Below are positions 17,257-25,929 of a stretch of DNA of 41,142 nt, one piece after another (the stretch's first letter is position 1; the number at the start of each line of letters is the position of its first letter). A program made the translations under genes and the position numbers. The stretch comes from an uncultured Bacteroides sp. (GTDB lineage: Bacteria > Bacteroidota > Bacteroidia > Bacteroidales > Bacteroidaceae). The notes under the pieces were generated by a model. It had not been told where the DNA came from and did no database searches. It saw only the letters and a program-made list of their open reading frames with translations. The DNA lies in NCBI RefSeq assembly GCF_910578895.1, contig NZ_CAJTSC010000032.1, forward strand, positions 1-41,142. The letters are read 5' to 3'.

Positions 17257-17568
17257 ATGGATTCCTTAAACGAATATCACCTGTCGGGACTTGTAATCGG
17301 CATCTGCACGTTCCTTATCATAGGCATCTTCCACCCCATAGTAATAAAAGCCGAATACTATTGGGGCACTAAGTGTTGGTGGATTTTTCTATTGTCGGGG
17401 ATTGGCGGTGTCATTGCTTCATTATATACCGAGAATATCCTGATAGCATCTCTTCTTGGAGTATTTGCCTTTTCATCATTCTGGACTATCAAAGAGGTCT
17501 TTGAGCAAGAAGAACGGGTAAAAAAAGGCTGGTTTCCCAAGAACCCCAAACGGACATATAAGTTCTGA
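17257..17568 (+). CDS. DUF4491-family small membrane protein
   Basis: A 103-aa protein with three hydrophobic segments at residues about 10-30, 42-58 and 60-78, and a basic C-terminal tail (KKGWFPKNPKRTYKF). Length and the HPIVIKAEYYWGTKCWW stretch match my recollection of DUF4491, a small family common in Bacteroidetes and Firmicutes with no known function. It is the last core gene before the tRNA, followed by a 14-bp perfect hairpin. TATCACTT words upstream hint at control by the neighbouring Lrp-type regulator. Confidence 0.8.
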   Translation: MDSLNEYHLSGLVIGICTFLIIGIFHPIVIKAEYYWGTKCWWIFLLSGIGGVIASLYTENILIASLLGVFAFSSFWTIKEVFEQEERVKKGWFPKNPKRTYKF

Positions 17569-17582
17569 ATGAAAAGACTTTC

Positions 17583-17624
17583 GTATTTTCTCTTGAAATG
17601 CTTGCATATCTCAAGAGAAAATAC
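17583..17624. terminator. 14-bp perfect hairpin between DUF4491 gene and tRNA
   Basis: GTATTTTCTCTTGA (17583-17596) pairs with TCAAGAGAAAATAC (17611-17624). It probably ends the DUF4491 transcript and overlaps the tRNA promoter. Confidence 0.55.
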
Positions 17625-17632
17625 TACTTTTG
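17601..17632 (+). promoter_or_regulatory. Promoter of the tRNA gene
   Basis: CTTG at 17601-17604 (near-TTTG) and TACTTTTG at 17625-17632 (TAnnTTTG) are 20 bases apart. Transcription would begin about 20 bases before the mature tRNA. Confidence 0.6.
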
Positions 17633-17660
17633 TCCCCGCTATCCGAGATAAGGATACACC

Positions 17661-17734
17661 GGACTTGTAGCTCAGTTGGTTAGAGCAACAGACTCATAAT
17701 CTGGAGGTCCCTGGTTCAAGCCCAGGCTGGTCCA
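17661..17734 (+). tRNA. tRNA with CAT anticodon (Met, elongator type)
   Basis: Cloverleaf: acceptor GGACTTG/CTGGTCC (one T-T mismatch), D stem GCTC/GAGC, anticodon stem ACAGA/TCTGG with loop CTCATAA (anticodon CAT, 17695-17697), T arm CCTGG-TTCAAGC-CCAGG, discriminator A. CAT could also be tRNA-Ile decoding AUA after lysidine modification; bases alone do not settle this. Its 3' 42 bases are the attachment core of the integrated element, which leaves the tRNA intact. Confidence 0.9.
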
Positions 17735-17735
17735 C
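17693..17735. repeat. attL core (tRNA 3' end)
   Basis: Forty-three bases from inside the anticodon loop through the base after the discriminator are identical to 31895-31937. Identity stops abruptly on both sides. Confidence 0.93.
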
Positions 17736-17745
17736 TTTAAAAATC

Positions 17746-17772
17746 AAGGAGTTACGAATTTCGCAACTCCTT
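17746..17772 (+). terminator. Terminator behind the tRNA, supplied by the element
   Basis: AAGGAGTT..CGAA pairs with TTCG..AACTCCTT (17746-17768), followed by a T-run. Element DNA thus provides the tRNA's transcription stop, replacing the hairpin now displaced to 31962-31993. Confidence 0.65.
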
Positions 17773-17785
17773 TTTTCTTGCCTTT

Positions 17786-17820
17786 GCGTAAACAATGCGT
17801 AAACAAACTGTTTGAGTTGG
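17786..17820. repeat. Arm-type repeat, left end
   Basis: GCGTAAACAATGCGTAAACA, containing GCGTAAACA twice at 11-bp spacing, and the following 15 bases recur in the same orientation at 31759-31793 with a few mismatches. One copy near each element end fits integrase or excisionase arm sites. Confidence 0.7.
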
Positions 17821-17999
17821 CGTGTTTTATACATAGAATTTCTATGATGCTCCATGCAATCCTGTAACATCTTTACCAATAGATTTTGTTATTGTGACTG
17901 CATTTTATGATTAAATAGACTCAAATATCTTCCATTTGTATGTGATTTACAGAATAATGTTTTAACTTTGCAAATGCAATGCATTTATGGCGAGCCATG

Positions 18000-18275
18000 A
18001 CCAAATGGTGCTCTTTCTTGAAAAAGAAAAGTGAGTTTGCCTAACCATCGTGGGAGGATTATCCCATTCCGATGAATCGAAGCGTAGAGGGAGTATTAGT
18101 CGGAGAATACTCTATTTCAAAACGAAACGTGAGAGTTGCTTCAGGGGTTGAGACCGATTAGCAGAAGCCCGGTTACCAGTCAGCGACAGAAGATAACGAG
18201 ATTGCACCGCTGCATATAACGACAATGTTTTATCCGTCAAAGGATAGGGACTCAGTGGTTATATGCAGCGTTTTG
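18000..18275 (+). other. Structured non-coding region before the integrase
   Basis: The 600 bases between attL and the integrase hold no convincing gene. Within them there are two clear hairpins: GAGTATT/AATACTC around 18091-18112, and a perfect 13-bp stem CGCTGCATATAAC (18208-18220) with GTTATATGCAGCG (18258-18270). GC content is higher than the AT-rich flanks. I recall very similar sequence just before integrases of other Bacteroides elements, but could not check this. It may be a leader RNA controlling integrase expression or an extended recombination site. Bases 17821-17999 show nothing I can name. Confidence 0.5.
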
Positions 18276-18334
18276 TATATGTACGCCTCACATTGCAAAG
18301 CGGCTGTATTCAGAGGTTATGTTGAACATAAACA

Positions 18335-19837
18335 ATGAATGCAATGGAAAAATTAACCAAGTCATTGCCACTTTTCAAAGAGCGTAACTGTTCTGTCTCT
18401 ATTGTGTTGGATTCACGTACTCGCAGGAAAAATGCGTATGAGTTCCCTTTATCCCTACGCTTCACGATAGACCGCAAGTTCTTCTACTTTACAGTTGGAA
18501 GTTCTTTTACTGAGAAAAAGTTCTCGGACATCTGCAATGCGACGAAATGTAAAAGCGAGAACTACAAACTTCAGAAGGAGTGGAAAGATACCGTTGCCCC
18601 TAAGTACAAAGAAATCTTGATGAATCTGAACAAAGGCGGCATCCTGACATTTGAGATGGTACGTCAATGTATCATGGGTGAAGAAGTGGTGCTATCTAAA
18701 GAGGACACAACCCAATCACAATCCTTTATTAGTATATGGGAGCAAATCATTCACGAGTTGCGTACAGAAGACGGAGGAGCACGTTTCACCACGGCAGAGA
18801 GTTATGAGTGTTCTCTCAAATCATTCAGAAAGATTCTTGGAGAAAATGCAATTAAGGGCTTCTGTATCTGTGCGGCAGAACTTCAGAAGTGGAAGGATGG
18901 TATGCACAATGGAGTAAAAGACGAAAATGGTGCGATTGTCGGAAAAATCAGTGACACTACGGCCGGTATCTATTTGCGTTGTTGCCGTGCCGTATGGAAC
19001 AGGTGTGTACATGAGGGCTACCTCAAAGATGTTCCCTATCCTTTTTCCAACAAAAAAGAGAAAGGACTTGTGAGCATTCCAAAGAGTGCAAAGCGCAAGC
19101 AGAGCTTCTTGAACGTAAATCAGATGACGGAACTATACAACCTTTTCGTATCAAAGAAGTATCCAGAACATTGGTCGGAAGAATATGTGCAACGTGCGCA
19201 TTATTCATTGGGATTATTTCTTGCTCAATACTTATGTAACGGTTTCAACATGGCTGATGCAGGCCGCTTGACCTATAATAGTTATTATTATCAGACAAAT
19301 GGCAAAGCTTTCCGCTTCAATCGAAAGAAAACATCCCGACGGAGTGCTGACGGCTCAGAGGTAATAGTCCCTATCATCCTTCCCTTACGATATATCTTGG
19401 ATGAGATAGCCGCACCTCCGACTCGGGACGGTTTTGTGTTCCCCGATATATTAAAAGGAGCGGAAACGGAAGGGTTACGCCGCAAATACACTATGCAAGA
19501 GAACTCAAACGTGAAAGACCGCGTCATTAAGATTTGCCATGAGGCATTGAATTGGGACAAGTCCATCTGTCCGTCCGGCACATGGTGCCGACACTCGTTT
19601 GCTACTAATCTACATAATGCCGGAGTGGATATGGATTATATCTCTGAAAGCATGGGGCATTCAACTTCTGATCATGCCATTACCCAAATCTACATTGAGC
19701 ATTATCCTCTTGATATACAGATACAGAACAATTCGAAGTTGTTAAACTTGGAGAATTCTTCTGAAAGGGATGTCCTATTGGCGAAGTTGGCGAGTATGTC
19801 CACAGAAGAATTGCTCAAACTGTTCAGACAACCTTAA
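18335..19837 (+). CDS. int: Tyrosine recombinase/integrase
   Basis: A 500-aa integrase responsible for integration at, and excision from, the tRNA. Residues about 1-130 are an arm-binding region, 150-240 a SAM-like core-binding domain (SISIWEQ-type), and 260-470 the catalytic domain. Visible active-site parts: WCRHSFATNL (the second Arg near residue 418), SMGHST (His near 440) and QIYIEHY (the nucleophilic Tyr near 452). The first Arg position reads NGFNMADAGRL, with no Arg in the usual place, and Thr stands where HxxR normally has His. Other Bacteroides integrases such as IntDOT vary at these positions too. It lies next to attL and reads into the element. Confidence 0.93.
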   Translation: MNAMEKLTKSLPLFKERNCSVSIVLDSRTRRKNAYEFPLSLRFTIDRKFFYFTVGSSFTEKKFSDICNATKCKSENYKLQKEWKDTVAPKYKEILMNLNKGGILTFEMVRQCIMGEEVVLSKEDTTQSQSFISIWEQIIHELRTEDGGARFTTAESYECSLKSFRKILGENAIKGFCICAAELQKWKDGMHNGVKDENGAIVGKISDTTAGIYLRCCRAVWNRCVHEGYLKDVPYPFSNKKEKGLVSIPKSAKRKQSFLNVNQMTELYNLFVSKKYPEHWSEEYVQRAHYSLGLFLAQYLCNGFNMADAGRLTYNSYYYQTNGKAFRFNRKKTSRRSADGSEVIVPIILPLRYILDEIAAPPTRDGFVFPDILKGAETEGLRRKYTMQENSNVKDRVIKICHEALNWDKSICPSGTWCRHSFATNLHNAGVDMDYISESMGHSTSDHAITQIYIEHYPLDIQIQNNSKLLNLENSSERDVLLAKLASMSTEELLKLFRQP

Positions 19838-19843
19838 TCCGTA

Positions 19844-21094
19844 ATGCTGATGATAAACTTCATAGAAAGGATAAAATCCTATTCCAAAAGAAAGGATACT
19901 GCTGATATGGCTATACGTGCATGGAAATCGGCCAATGAGGAAGTGTATGCCAACTTTTGTAAGCGCATGGATGCTGTGGCTAAAGGCGATATATCTGTTC
20001 TGATAGATATGTATCTGATGATGCGTGACTGCGTTCCACCCGAAGCCCTGATGATGTATAACTGGCTCTCTGATTTTGTGAACAGCAAGGATGTAACAGC
20101 CATCACGAACCAACAATGGGCTGGTCAATATACCGAGACCATTGCCCAATGTATCACCAACAAGCGTTTGTGGATAGGTGTCAATATCAAAATGGGGACA
20201 ATAGAACTGCTTACATCGCCAAAGTCAGAGCTGCTGATGGTTCATTCTGAAACGCCTATTGAAATATGGAATCGTCTGCCGCAGGAGTTAAGGTCCTACT
20301 TGATTGGGCAATTAGATATGTTCATGAGAAACAGCAAAGGATGTTATCTGTTGAGCAAACTGGAAAGAAAAATGGTTTATCAGTTCCTGACCTATATCTC
20401 TCAAATTATTTTCCTCTCTTATGCGGTGTTCATTAGCGGGTTCATGGCTAATCTCTATGACCGTGTAATGGAAAAGAAAGAGGACTTGGCTTATTGCATG
20501 TATCATTTTGTAGTGTTTGACCATGGTCTGTCCCGTATGGCCAAGTTGCTTAATCGTCTGCTGAACAGTGAAGAGGTTAACCATGGTGATATGCTTTTAG
20601 TAAAGTCATGCGTTACCCTGCTTGTCAATGGAAGTATAGAGATGGGCGCAGAAACCAAAGCAGACTGGGAAGATACTATAGAAAACTGTACCCCGGAAAT
20701 CTGGAAGGAGGTGATGTTTGCCTTACGAAAAGTAAAAGGCAGGCGAGGCAATAGAAAGGTGATACAATCGTTGGATGATATTCTTTTGGGCGACAAGAAA
20801 CGTATCAAGCAGGGTATTCGTTTGTTTCTTGAAGAGAATACAGAGGACATAAGTCTTGCCTATCTGTTGAAATCATTGGTAAAATCCGGCAAAATAAAAG
20901 CGTCCACAAGATACATGACATTCCACCGTGCCATAGAACAGCTCTCTCAACAACATTACGGGCACGATATACCGCAGAAGCGATACGGGGAAATCAAGGA
21001 ACTTACTTTGAACTCGCCCCAAAGAGGAAGCAGTTACACCAAAGCAAAACGGATAATAGACCGATGGACGGATTATTTTGTAAATAACGGGTAG
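19844..21094 (+). CDS. Uncharacterised mobile-element protein (DUF6043-like)
   Basis: A 416-aa protein starting 6 bases after the integrase stop, so probably co-transcribed. It is largely helical, with one strongly hydrophobic stretch (QIIFLSYAVFISGFMANLY, residues about 186-206). The C-terminal half is basic and ends in RGSSYTKAKRIIDRWTDYF. I believe it belongs to DUF6043, a family found beside integrases in Bacteroidetes mobilizable elements, but this is from memory. No catalytic motif is visible. A role in recombination or element maintenance would be guesswork beyond its position. Confidence 0.7.
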   Translation: MLMINFIERIKSYSKRKDTADMAIRAWKSANEEVYANFCKRMDAVAKGDISVLIDMYLMMRDCVPPEALMMYNWLSDFVNSKDVTAITNQQWAGQYTETIAQCITNKRLWIGVNIKMGTIELLTSPKSELLMVHSETPIEIWNRLPQELRSYLIGQLDMFMRNSKGCYLLSKLERKMVYQFLTYISQIIFLSYAVFISGFMANLYDRVMEKKEDLAYCMYHFVVFDHGLSRMAKLLNRLLNSEEVNHGDMLLVKSCVTLLVNGSIEMGAETKADWEDTIENCTPEIWKEVMFALRKVKGRRGNRKVIQSLDDILLGDKKRIKQGIRLFLEENTEDISLAYLLKSLVKSGKIKASTRYMTFHRAIEQLSQQHYGHDIPQKRYGEIKELTLNSPQRGSSYTKAKRIIDRWTDYFVNNG

Positions 21095-21273
21095 TTGGGA
21101 AATTCAGCTATCCGTATTTACTTTGCAAACAACTGTTGTAATTCGGTCGGTTAAATTAAGGTATAAATAAACCGACCAACACACAGAGTTTCATACACTA
21201 CCTTTGCTTGCGAAATTGGTTTCACAGAGTTGAACCGAGGCTTAAAGTATTTAATCATCAAACAAGTAAAGAT

Positions 21274-21591
21274 ATGGAAGAAAAACTCAATTTTACCCAA
21301 CTACTCCAAAAGCCCATCGCCATGATGACGGGAGAAGAGCTTTGCTTTCTCATCACCAGAAGTGTGGAGAGTACAGAAACTGCCACTCCCCAAGTGGCAT
21401 CCAAAGGCAACTACTATGGCATAGAGGGTATCGCCCGTGTGTTCGGCTGTAGTGTACCCACTGCCAATCGCATTAAGAAGAGCGGCATCATAGACAAAGC
21501 CATCACGCAGATAGGACGAAAAATCGTAGTGGATGCAGACCTTGCATTGGCTTTGGCAAAGGAATCTGGTGGCATCCATATCAAAGAATAG
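21274..21591 (+). CDS. DUF3853-like helix-turn-helix protein, possible excisionase
   Basis: A 105-aa protein. The ATG at 21274 (MEEKLNFTQLL) is chosen over a longer frame starting at 21208, whose extra residues do not look like this family. YYGIEGIARVFGCSVPTANRIKKSG followed by IGRKIVVDADLALAL is a MerR/excisionase-type HTH_17 fold as in DUF3853. Such small proteins beside Bacteroides integrases often act in excision or copy control. The gene is followed 4 bases later by the VapE-type helicase gene, suggesting an operon. Confidence 0.75.
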   Translation: MEEKLNFTQLLQKPIAMMTGEELCFLITRSVESTETATPQVASKGNYYGIEGIARVFGCSVPTANRIKKSGIIDKAITQIGRKIVVDADLALALAKESGGIHIKE

Positions 21592-21595
21592 TGGT

Positions 21596-22981
21596 ATGGA
21601 AGAGAATTGGAAAAAGAATCTGGCAACAGACAGTTACGGGAATCCGGCTCGTTCCATCAGCAATCTCCGGCTTATTTTCACACTAGATGAGAATCTTAGT
21701 CAGATAAGATACGACACTTTTTGCCAAGACGATGTATGTTTCAACCCTTTGTTCTGCAATGTCAACGGCAACAAGATTGATGAAGAATCAGCAGGAAAGA
21801 TACAAGACTACTTGGAAAGAACATACAGAATACGCCTGACGCAGAATAAGGTATTTGAGATACTGAAGACCACTTCTTCTGAACGGAGTTTCAATCCTGT
21901 ACAGGAATTCATCGCACAAGAGACATGGGACGGACAACTTCGCATAGCCACAACCATCATAGATTATCTTGGAGCGGATGACACTCCGCTTGTCAGGGAA
22001 CAAACGAAAATATGGTTTGTGGCAGCAGTAACCAGGGTATTCAGCCCTGGTTGCAAGTTTGACAACGTTCTGACCTTGCCAGGTCCGCAAGGCATTGGGA
22101 AAAGTACCTTTTTCAAAGCCATCAGTGGAAGATGGTTCAACGATTCATTCTCTTTTGCCAGTGGTGACAAGGAGAAAGTGGAAACCATAACCAATGGCTG
22201 GATTATTGAAATCAGTGAGTTGAATGGTTTGAAACGGGCGAATGACGCGGAAGCTGCCAAGGCTTTTCTAAGCCGTTGCAGTGATTATATGCGTCCGGCT
22301 TATGGACATAAAGTAGTGGAGTTCATGCGACATAATGTTTTTGCGGCTACCACCAATGAGGCAAACTTCCTGCAAGGAGACAATGGAAACCGCCGATGGT
22401 GGATTATCCCGGTCAAAGGCAATGGTCATGTGTCGGATTGGCTGGATAAACTACTGTGTTCCGTTCCTCAGCTTTGGGCAGAGGCATACGCCTATTATCG
22501 ACAAGGAATGAAACTCTACTTGTCACCGGATATGGAGAATAAGGCCAACGAGGTGCAGATGCAACATTCCAACATTCTTGTTGACCCAATCATGGAGGAC
22601 ATAGAAATGTATCTGGAACGTGAGGTTCCCATTCAATATGCAAGCTGGATGATTCCGACACGACTGGCTTATCAGAAAGGAGCATACTCAGAGCCAAATT
22701 CCACAATGACCTCACTCAACATGGTTTGCGCCCGGCAAATTATAGAGGAACTGCCCAATGACTTGGTCAGACGAAATCCGTCCAAATACACTTCACAATA
22801 CATCAACCGTCTGATGTCCATGTTTCCCAATTGGAAACGGAGTGAACTGGAGAAGGTCAAGGGGCTGCATCCTGCCTATTGCGACAAGACGGGACGGACG
22901 AAATATCCATGGGTGAGGGTGGACGCTCCAAGTGAAGAGTCCTGCGCGACACTGCCAAGTGAACAGGAATTGCCATTCTAA
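21596..22981 (+). CDS. VapE-domain protein (SF3-like helicase/ATPase)
   Basis: A 461-aa virulence-associated-E-family protein. The start at 21596 (MEENWKKN) follows the previous stop by 4 bases; the frame is open upstream but overlaps that gene. The Walker A motif GPQGIGKSTFF is near residues 162-172, IIEISELNGL carries the acidic Walker B, and FAATTNEANFLQGDNGNRRWW is the family-typical sensor stretch. VapE proteins resemble the helicase half of P4/PICI replication proteins, so it probably helps replicate the excised element. No primase domain is present here. Confidence 0.88.
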   Translation: MEENWKKNLATDSYGNPARSISNLRLIFTLDENLSQIRYDTFCQDDVCFNPLFCNVNGNKIDEESAGKIQDYLERTYRIRLTQNKVFEILKTTSSERSFNPVQEFIAQETWDGQLRIATTIIDYLGADDTPLVREQTKIWFVAAVTRVFSPGCKFDNVLTLPGPQGIGKSTFFKAISGRWFNDSFSFASGDKEKVETITNGWIIEISELNGLKRANDAEAAKAFLSRCSDYMRPAYGHKVVEFMRHNVFAATTNEANFLQGDNGNRRWWIIPVKGNGHVSDWLDKLLCSVPQLWAEAYAYYRQGMKLYLSPDMENKANEVQMQHSNILVDPIMEDIEMYLEREVPIQYASWMIPTRLAYQKGAYSEPNSTMTSLNMVCARQIIEELPNDLVRRNPSKYTSQYINRLMSMFPNWKRSELEKVKGLHPAYCDKTGRTKYPWVRVDAPSEESCATLPSEQELPF

Positions 22982-23010
22982 TTTTAAAATAAGGGAAAAG
23001 AAAGAACTAA

Positions 23011-23108
23011 TGTCCTTATGTCCCCTTGTCCCTTTTGCCCTCAAAAAAGAATAAAAACAGGAAGTAAACAAAATAGAAAGTTATTAAAAACGCTTGGGAC
23101 ACGGGACA
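23011..23108. repeat. GTCCC/GGGAC repeats between two element genes
   Basis: TGTCCTTATGTCCCCTTGTC (from 23011) holds three TGTCC words. GGGACACGGGACA (from 23096) is their complement in tandem. They form a possible stem or iteron pair directly behind the helicase gene, which would fit a replication origin. Confidence 0.4.
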
Positions 23109-23123
23109 ATATAAACCAACAAT

Positions 23124-23471
23124 ATGAGGAAAGAAGAACTTATCAAACAGCTACAAGAACGTGACCCTTTGCTGGCAAATGCGGTCAGCCACATGGTTAC
23201 GTATGTTCAAGACCGTTACCCTTCCACCTTTCCAAGTAAGGAGCAGACCGAAACGGTGAACAATTACCTGCGAAGTGTCCATGCCGATGGAGACGGAAGT
23301 ATATCAGAACGGAATTGTGAACATCGGCGTATTGCGTCACAGAACATTACCATTGCCGCCATCCATGTATTGGACGGCCAACAACTGGACAGGCTACAAA
23401 ACGTACTTGATCACATCGCATACGACAAGGAATATTATATGCCGGAGAGAGGTTACGGTATGCACCGCTGA
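23124..23471 (+). CDS. Hypothetical protein, 115 aa
   Basis: I do not recognise this protein. It is a charged, soluble 115-aa product (MRKEELIKQLQERDPL at the start) without signal or membrane segments. It lies 142 bases after the helicase gene and 50 bases before the next gene, on the same strand and with similar codon use, so it belongs to the replication/mobilization block. An accessory role in either is possible but unsupported. Confidence 0.65.
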   Translation: MRKEELIKQLQERDPLLANAVSHMVTYVQDRYPSTFPSKEQTETVNNYLRSVHADGDGSISERNCEHRRIASQNITIAAIHVLDGQQLDRLQNVLDHIAYDKEYYMPERGYGMHR

Positions 23472-23521
23472 CTTTCTCTTTTGGCTGCACCATTTATAAA
23501 CCATCTCAAATTATACAGACG

Positions 23522-24115
23522 ATGAAAACAGATTTGAACTATTGTATAGTGCTTTCGTCAGAGCAACTTGCGTATCTGGCAGGAAGCAAATACGGCATTG
23601 ACCGTATGAAGATATTGCACCAACTTATTGAAGCGGCTGTGTTGGAAGAAAACGACTATGCCATAAAAGGATTTTCCACAACCTTACAAGTGGGGCAAGC
23701 CATCCTTTCGGAAGTGGATTTGTCCTGCAAGTTAGGCTATGACAAAAAGACCATATCCCGCGTACTTGACAAGATGAACCAGTTAGGAATTGTCACATCC
23801 ACGCAGAGTAATCGCACAAGCATCCACACGCTGAAATGTATATCAGCATGGATGTTGGATGGCAACCGAATAGACAATCCTTTCTATGTTCGACTAAAAG
23901 ACCGGCAAGAAAAAGGAGAGGATGATTGCAGGCAAACAGAAGCAACGAATGAGGGGTACGTTTCCGATTCAGATTTTTCCTTCGCAGGCAAAATGCCTGT
24001 TATATCAGATAATGGAGAAATACCTTCTTCCCTTATTTCTGTTTCTTCACAGTCTACGGCAGAGGAAGAATCCAACGAGGATATTTCTGCGGATAGCCCA
24101 ACATCATCATATTAG
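23522..24115 (+). CDS. Winged-helix-like DNA-binding protein
   Basis: A 197-aa protein. Residues about 55-110 have the pattern of a MarR/RepA-type winged helix: SEVDLSCKLGYDKKTISRVLDKMNQLGIV is a two-helix recognition unit followed by a TSTQSNRTSIHTLK wing. The C-terminal 70 residues are acidic and Ser-rich, probably disordered. It precedes the oriT candidate and the mobilization genes, so it may regulate them or take part in the relaxosome. The specific family is not recognised. Confidence 0.65.
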   Translation: MKTDLNYCIVLSSEQLAYLAGSKYGIDRMKILHQLIEAAVLEENDYAIKGFSTTLQVGQAILSEVDLSCKLGYDKKTISRVLDKMNQLGIVTSTQSNRTSIHTLKCISAWMLDGNRIDNPFYVRLKDRQEKGEDDCRQTEATNEGYVSDSDFSFAGKMPVISDNGEIPSSLISVSSQSTAEEESNEDISADSPTSSY

Positions 24116-24245
24116 AAATGCGGTGGAGCCTATGTTCTCGTGTGGGGTCTTGCAAGAAGTTCCTATGTCGCACAAATTTGCTTCGCTTATTCGTACCACA
24201 TAGGCGTATTCCGGCAGTCGCAAGCTCCCACCGTGTTGTCCCTTT
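24116..24245 (+). other. Candidate origin of transfer
   Basis: The 164-base gap directly upstream of the MobC/MobA genes is rich in inverted repeats. GGTGGAGCCTATG (from 24122) faces CATAGGC and GCTCCCACC further on. CCTATGT pairs with ACATAGG around a 30-base loop, and CTTGC pairs with GCAAG. oriT sites of Bacteroides mobilizable elements usually sit just upstream of mob genes and contain such stems. No nic sequence can be named with certainty. Confidence 0.5.
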
Positions 24246-24279
24246 TTAGATTGATGTCTCACCCATAACATAACAAAAC

Positions 24280-24678
24280 ATGAAGAAGAAAAAGATTACC
24301 AACAAAGATGTTGATGAAAAAAATAACAAGAAAGTTACGAGGCGCACCTTGCGACTTGAAGCCAGAGTAACGGAGCAGGAATACACCCAAGCGAAAGAAC
24401 TTGCCAAAACCTGCGGTTTGTCCATGAGTAACTATGTACGTCGCACAGCCTTAGGGCAGCATCCACGGCAACGGCTGACTGACCGTGAGGTAGAAGCCTT
24501 GTGCAGCCTGACGGATGCAAGGGGCGACCTTATCCGTATTGCGGCAGCAGTAAAGTCCATTCAAGCGGATAAACGTGCAATGTATTTCAGCGATACCCGG
24601 TTTGTGGAACAATGGATGAGAGCTGCCACGCAACTAATCAACCGCTGGAGCCAAATAGAGAATTATCTTACCGAATAA
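24280..24678 (+). CDS. MobC-like relaxosome accessory protein
   Basis: A 132-aa basic protein. After a Lys-rich N-terminus (KKKKITNKDVDEKNNKK), residues about 20-60 fit a ribbon-helix-helix fold: TLRLEARVTEQEYTQAKELA then LSMSNYVRRTALG. This is the usual pattern of MobC-family proteins, which bind oriT and help the relaxase. It lies between the candidate oriT and the relaxase gene, 15 bases before the latter. Confidence 0.85.
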   Translation: MKKKKITNKDVDEKNNKKVTRRTLRLEARVTEQEYTQAKELAKTCGLSMSNYVRRTALGQHPRQRLTDREVEALCSLTDARGDLIRIAAAVKSIQADKRAMYFSDTRFVEQWMRAATQLINRWSQIENYLTE

Positions 24679-24693
24679 AATTCCTTACCCGTT

Positions 24694-25905
24694 ATGATAG
24701 CAAAAGCCAGTACCATACCGCATGGCGCAAATGCCATAAGATATTCCGTCAATAAAGACAGAGCGGATATAGTCAAAGCCAACCTATTGCCCGATGATAT
24801 TTCACCGGAAGCAATGTACGGTCGGATGATGCTCGTGCAGAAGATGTTTGCCGAGAAAATCAACAAGGGCAGACCTCTTGGCAGAAATGTGATAAGAATT
24901 GAAATTTCCCCATCCGAAGAAGAGAGCCGGAACTGGACAATGGATGACTGGACACGTTTGGCAGATGAGTTCATCCGGGTATTCGATTCCATAGACCTTT
25001 CTGAAAAGACCCAACGAGCTTCCTCAAAGCAAACCAATCTCAAAGGTTCGCAATACATAGCCGCCCTGCATCGTGATTCTAAAAGTGGCATTCTTCACCT
25101 GCACATTGATGCCAACCGTGTGGATATGAATGGAAAAATAAATGATAGCCATAAGATTGGCGAGAGGGCAGTCATGGCTGCGAATATCATCAACGAAAAA
25201 CGAGGATGGGTACAGTCCAAAGAAATCGGCATACGGCACAGGCAGGAAATCTCAAAATGTTGCATGGAGATACTTCGTACAATGGACAAATTCAGTTGGC
25301 GACAATATGAAATGGAACTGACAAAACGGGGTTACAAAGTACACATACAAGAAAATGATAAGGGAAAGGTTTATGGTTATTCAGTCAAACGGGGTAACTC
25401 AAATTATAAATCATCCGTGTTGGGTATCGGGAGAAATCTGACTCCATCAAAGATAGAGGCTACTTGGGCAAAACTGCATCAGCAGGAAAGGAAATCCGAG
25501 CCAACAAATTCTATTCTCCAACAAACACGGACAGCCAACGTTGATTCTGTTGTACAACCCAAGATGGCTCCACAGCCTGCTATAAGGCACTATGATATAG
25601 CAACAGACGAATATCACAGCTACCATGTGGAGATACCCGAGGTCGCTGACAATATCATCAGGCAGGAATGTTCTTTGGAGGAAGCTCATCCGTTGGCTAA
25701 GATTGAAGAGATACAACACACGGCTCTTTTACTCTTTGCCGGGTATTTGGATGCTGCCACAAGCATGGCGGTTTCAAGTGGTGGTGGCAGCTCTGACACA
25801 GGTGACTGGGGAAGAGACAAGGACGAGGATGAACTTGAATGGGCACGCCGCTGTGCAAGAATGGCAAATACTATGTGCAAACGCAGAAAAGGACTTCACA
25901 GATAA
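24694..25905 (+). CDS. MobA/MbpB-type relaxase
   Basis: A 403-aa mobilization nuclease that should nick oriT and pilot the single strand during transfer. The N-terminus IRYSVNKDRAD carries the candidate catalytic tyrosine. ALHRDSKSGILHLHIDANRV is the metal-binding histidine motif (HxH) of MOBP-type relaxases, followed by IINEKRGWVQSKEIG. The last 70 residues, with a GGGSSDTGDWG linker, are variable. Length is typical of Bacteroides mobilizable-element relaxases. No coupling protein or pore genes follow, so a helper is needed. Confidence 0.92.
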   Translation: MIAKASTIPHGANAIRYSVNKDRADIVKANLLPDDISPEAMYGRMMLVQKMFAEKINKGRPLGRNVIRIEISPSEEESRNWTMDDWTRLADEFIRVFDSIDLSEKTQRASSKQTNLKGSQYIAALHRDSKSGILHLHIDANRVDMNGKINDSHKIGERAVMAANIINEKRGWVQSKEIGIRHRQEISKCCMEILRTMDKFSWRQYEMELTKRGYKVHIQENDKGKVYGYSVKRGNSNYKSSVLGIGRNLTPSKIEATWAKLHQQERKSEPTNSILQQTRTANVDSVVQPKMAPQPAIRHYDIATDEYHSYHVEIPEVADNIIRQECSLEEAHPLAKIEEIQHTALLLFAGYLDAATSMAVSSGGGSSDTGDWGRDKDEDELEWARRCARMANTMCKRRKGLHR

Positions 25906-25929
25906 TTTACCTTCTATAAATATAAGAAA

